DNA from: Haplosporangium gracile
Taxonomy: Eukaryota > Mortierellomycota > Mortierellomycetes > Mortierellales > Mortierellaceae
NCBI GenBank assembly: GCA_015499985.1
Contig: JAAAUF010000873.1
Span: 1 to 17,430, forward strand
Direction: 5' to 3'
Length of the DNA stretch: 17,430 nucleotides
Shown here: piece after piece, positions 16,126 through 17,430 of the stretch
Numbering within the stretch: the stretch's first letter is position 1
How the letters are laid out: the number at the start of each line of letters is the position of its first letter
Made by a program: the position numbers and the translations under genes
The notes under the pieces: generated by a model
Databases searched by the model: none
Seen by the model: the letters and a program-made list of their open reading frames with translations, nothing else
Told to the model about the DNA's origin: nothing

Positions 16126-16381
16126 AACGCTCATGCTTCTTGTTGTAAAGATAACAAACAACTTTGACCAAAGACTTGGCAGTGTGTTGAACTGTTAGTG
16201 CGTGAGTGATTCGTGATGGTGGCGAAACACTCTTGCACAAAGATCTTTGCCCTTTCTTAACCTTCCTTCTTTTGTTCTGCTTTTCATTCCTCCGCAGCGT
16301 GTAACAGAATCTTACCTCTCTGTTTTTCCTTCTCCTCCTTTCCTCAGCTTAAAAAAAAACGAGGCGAGAGACAGTGGAGAA

Positions 16382-16629
16382 AATTTTGGCGAAGACTTAA
16401 AATTACAGGGCGTGAGACCACAAAATGTTTCAAGTTTTGCTTGCCTGCCTTGTTTTGGTTTTGTTGATATGCAAGTCATGCAGTAGAAATGAGATGGAAT
16501 ACAAGACGGACAAAGGACAGATGGATGAACGGAGGATTATTTTTTGCTCTTGCTCATTCTTCCTCTGTCGCTCTTCTATTAAGAATGGCGAAGGCGCAGG
16601 GGCAGAGTGGTTGGATGTTCGGATGTGAG

Positions 16630-16665
<36 letters not shown>

Positions 16666-17292
16666 ATCGGTGTGTTGCATATTGCTCTGGGAAATGAAGA
16701 GGAATGAGGGCCAGAGAACGAACTGGAGAAGAGAGAAAAGGGATACATAAAAAAAAACGAACGGCAGAATATTGCGCCCTGGGAGATAGGGACGGGGTGA
16801 TGGCAAATAAAATGAAGGCGTTGCGAACAGATTTTAGGTCTTGGCGGGTCGGGCTGGGCGGGACATACTCCGCCACCGCTGCATGGTATGGGATATACTT
16901 TTACTTCTTGCAGGAGTAATGGGAATACATGATGTATGCACTTACTTTCATGACAAGGAGAAGGGGGACCGTGGCGGTGAGTAGAGCTGTGTAGCCATGG
17001 GCGTTTACTTATGTTTGTCTGAAAGATCCTTTCATGAAACAGGGCGACTTGGACAATGGCGAGTGAAGAGGTAGTTAATTATTGGAGGGAAATTGTTCAG
17101 AGGGAGGGCTTAACAGAAAGAAATGGAGGGGAAGGAAGTGAAAGAGAGAGAGATGTTGGCGAAGAAGAAGAAGAATGAAGGAAAGAGAAAAACAGAAAGA
17201 GTTTGCGGCTTGTCCACAACCAACTGACCGTCTTTTATTTAAAAAAAAGACAAAGTTACGGGTGTCAGTAGTTTTATGTCTTCGCCAAAATT
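16382..17292. repeat. Widely spaced 25-bp inverted repeat
   Basis: The segment 16382-16406 (AATTTTGGCGAAGAC then TTAAAATTAC) is matched in inverted orientation by 17268-17292 (reverse complement AATTTTGGCGAAGAC then ATAAAACTAC). There are two mismatches in 25. The arms are 861 bases apart, with no protein gene between them. They could be terminal repeats of a non-autonomous element or two copies of a regulatory site; no target-site duplication was found. Confidence 0.6.
16630..16665. repeat. (AT)7 then (TG)11 compound microsatellite
   Basis: Seven AT units (16630-16643) run directly into eleven TG units, with the T at 16643 shared between the two runs. Confidence 0.95.
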
Positions 17293-17304
17293 CACAGGAA
17301 AATG

Positions 17305-17312
17305 TATAAAAA
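17305..17312 (+). promoter_or_regulatory. TATA box near the window end
   Basis: TATAAAAA followed by GGAAGGCTG and a short CT-rich stretch (CGCTCCTTTTCC). A start codon follows at 17340, so it may serve a gene that runs out of the window. Confidence 0.5.
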
Positions 17313-17339
17313 GGAAGGCTGATACGCTCCTTTTCCTTC

Positions 17340-17430
17340 ATGATAGTACAGTCAAGTTGCAGAATGTATCATTCTAAGGATTTAGAATACATAATACAAT
17401 TCATTCGGGTTCATTCGGGTTTAGTAGCGT
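17340..17430 (+). CDS. Possible partial open frame running off the window
   Basis: ATG 17340 opens a frame that stays open for the remaining 30 codons, starting MIVQSSCRMYHSKDLEYIIQ. It lies only about 28 bases after the TATA box, so this ATG would be very near or even upstream of the start site; the true start may be further on. The end of the frame passes through a duplicated TCATTCGGGT. Too short to assign. Confidence 0.2.
   Translation, partial: MIVQSSCRMYHSKDLEYIIQFIRVHSGLVA
17401..17420. repeat. 10-bp tandem duplication
   Basis: TCATTCGGGT occurs twice in a row. Confidence 0.9.

Larger units (their letters stand above)
16126..17304. other. Intergenic stretch with microsatellites, no gene seen
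   Basis: Open frames on both strands (for example minus 16876-16430) run through the AT/GT microsatellite and have no recognisable content. A purine-rich block at 17080-17195 and the two inverted-repeat arms described separately are the only structures. Confidence 0.5.

Noticed and set aside
1..17430. tRNA or rRNA genes
   Set aside because: No TTCGA-centred T-arm with a matching acceptor stem and no rRNA-like stretch was noticed; a covariance-model scan would be the decisive check.

Overview
The window looks like eukaryotic, most likely fungal, nuclear DNA. Gene density is low. Short introns with GTATGT/GTAAGC-type donors and CTAAC-like branch sites can be read. Several TATA boxes are followed by pyrimidine-rich leaders, AATAAA signals follow genes, and coding stretches prefer C or G in third codon positions. 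Families seen are a Bcs1-like AAA ATPase, a Tc1/mariner-type transposase, a C2H2 zinc-finger factor and a beta-propeller-like protein. Together with long purine/pyrimidine tracts this would suit an early-diverging filamentous fungus such as a Mortierella relative; that placement is inference from style, not from a database match. No rRNA, tRNA, bacterial operon, prophage or CRISPR array was seen.

Layout. 1-55: perfect 9-bp tandem repeat. About 320-1030 (-): decayed 3' part of a Bcs1-like AAA ATPase gene. 1030-2780: mostly low-complexity DNA, with two unassigned short open frames and a TATA/pyrimidine block that has no gene after it. 2785-3231 (+): a convincing small secreted protein with its own TATA-like box and poly(A) signal. 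3585-4604 (+): a long open Tc1-like transposase that has lost its second catalytic aspartate; a +1 shift hides a further acidic tail to about 4776. 4780-6430: no gene seen. 6440-6740 (+): two degenerate copies of a coding-like repeat. About 6800-8041 (-): the 5' part and ATPase core of a Bcs1-like gene, with one readable intron, a frameshift and an unexplained 0.6-kb interruption. 8418-8632: degenerate short tandem repeat. 8751-9546 (+): a possible multi-exon gene behind a good TATA box. 9709-10094: three copies of a ~115-bp unit in alternating orientation (a fold-back structure). 10903-11067 (+): a small open frame behind a TATA box. 11194 to about 13280 (-): a broken multi-exon gene of beta-propeller type. 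13560-14300: purine-rich spacer. 14760-16010 (+): an intact C2H2 zinc-finger transcription factor gene. 16010-17430: its 3' end, microsatellites, a widely spaced inverted repeat, and a TATA box with an open frame running off the window.

The window is dominated by gene decay and repeat turnover. Only two genes (the secreted protein and the zinc-finger factor) look fully intact. No genes here form an evident pathway together. The points most worth following are the transposase with a single catalytic-site change in an otherwise open frame, the triple inverted repeat, and the two complementary halves of a Bcs1-like gene on the same strand, about 6 kb apart.
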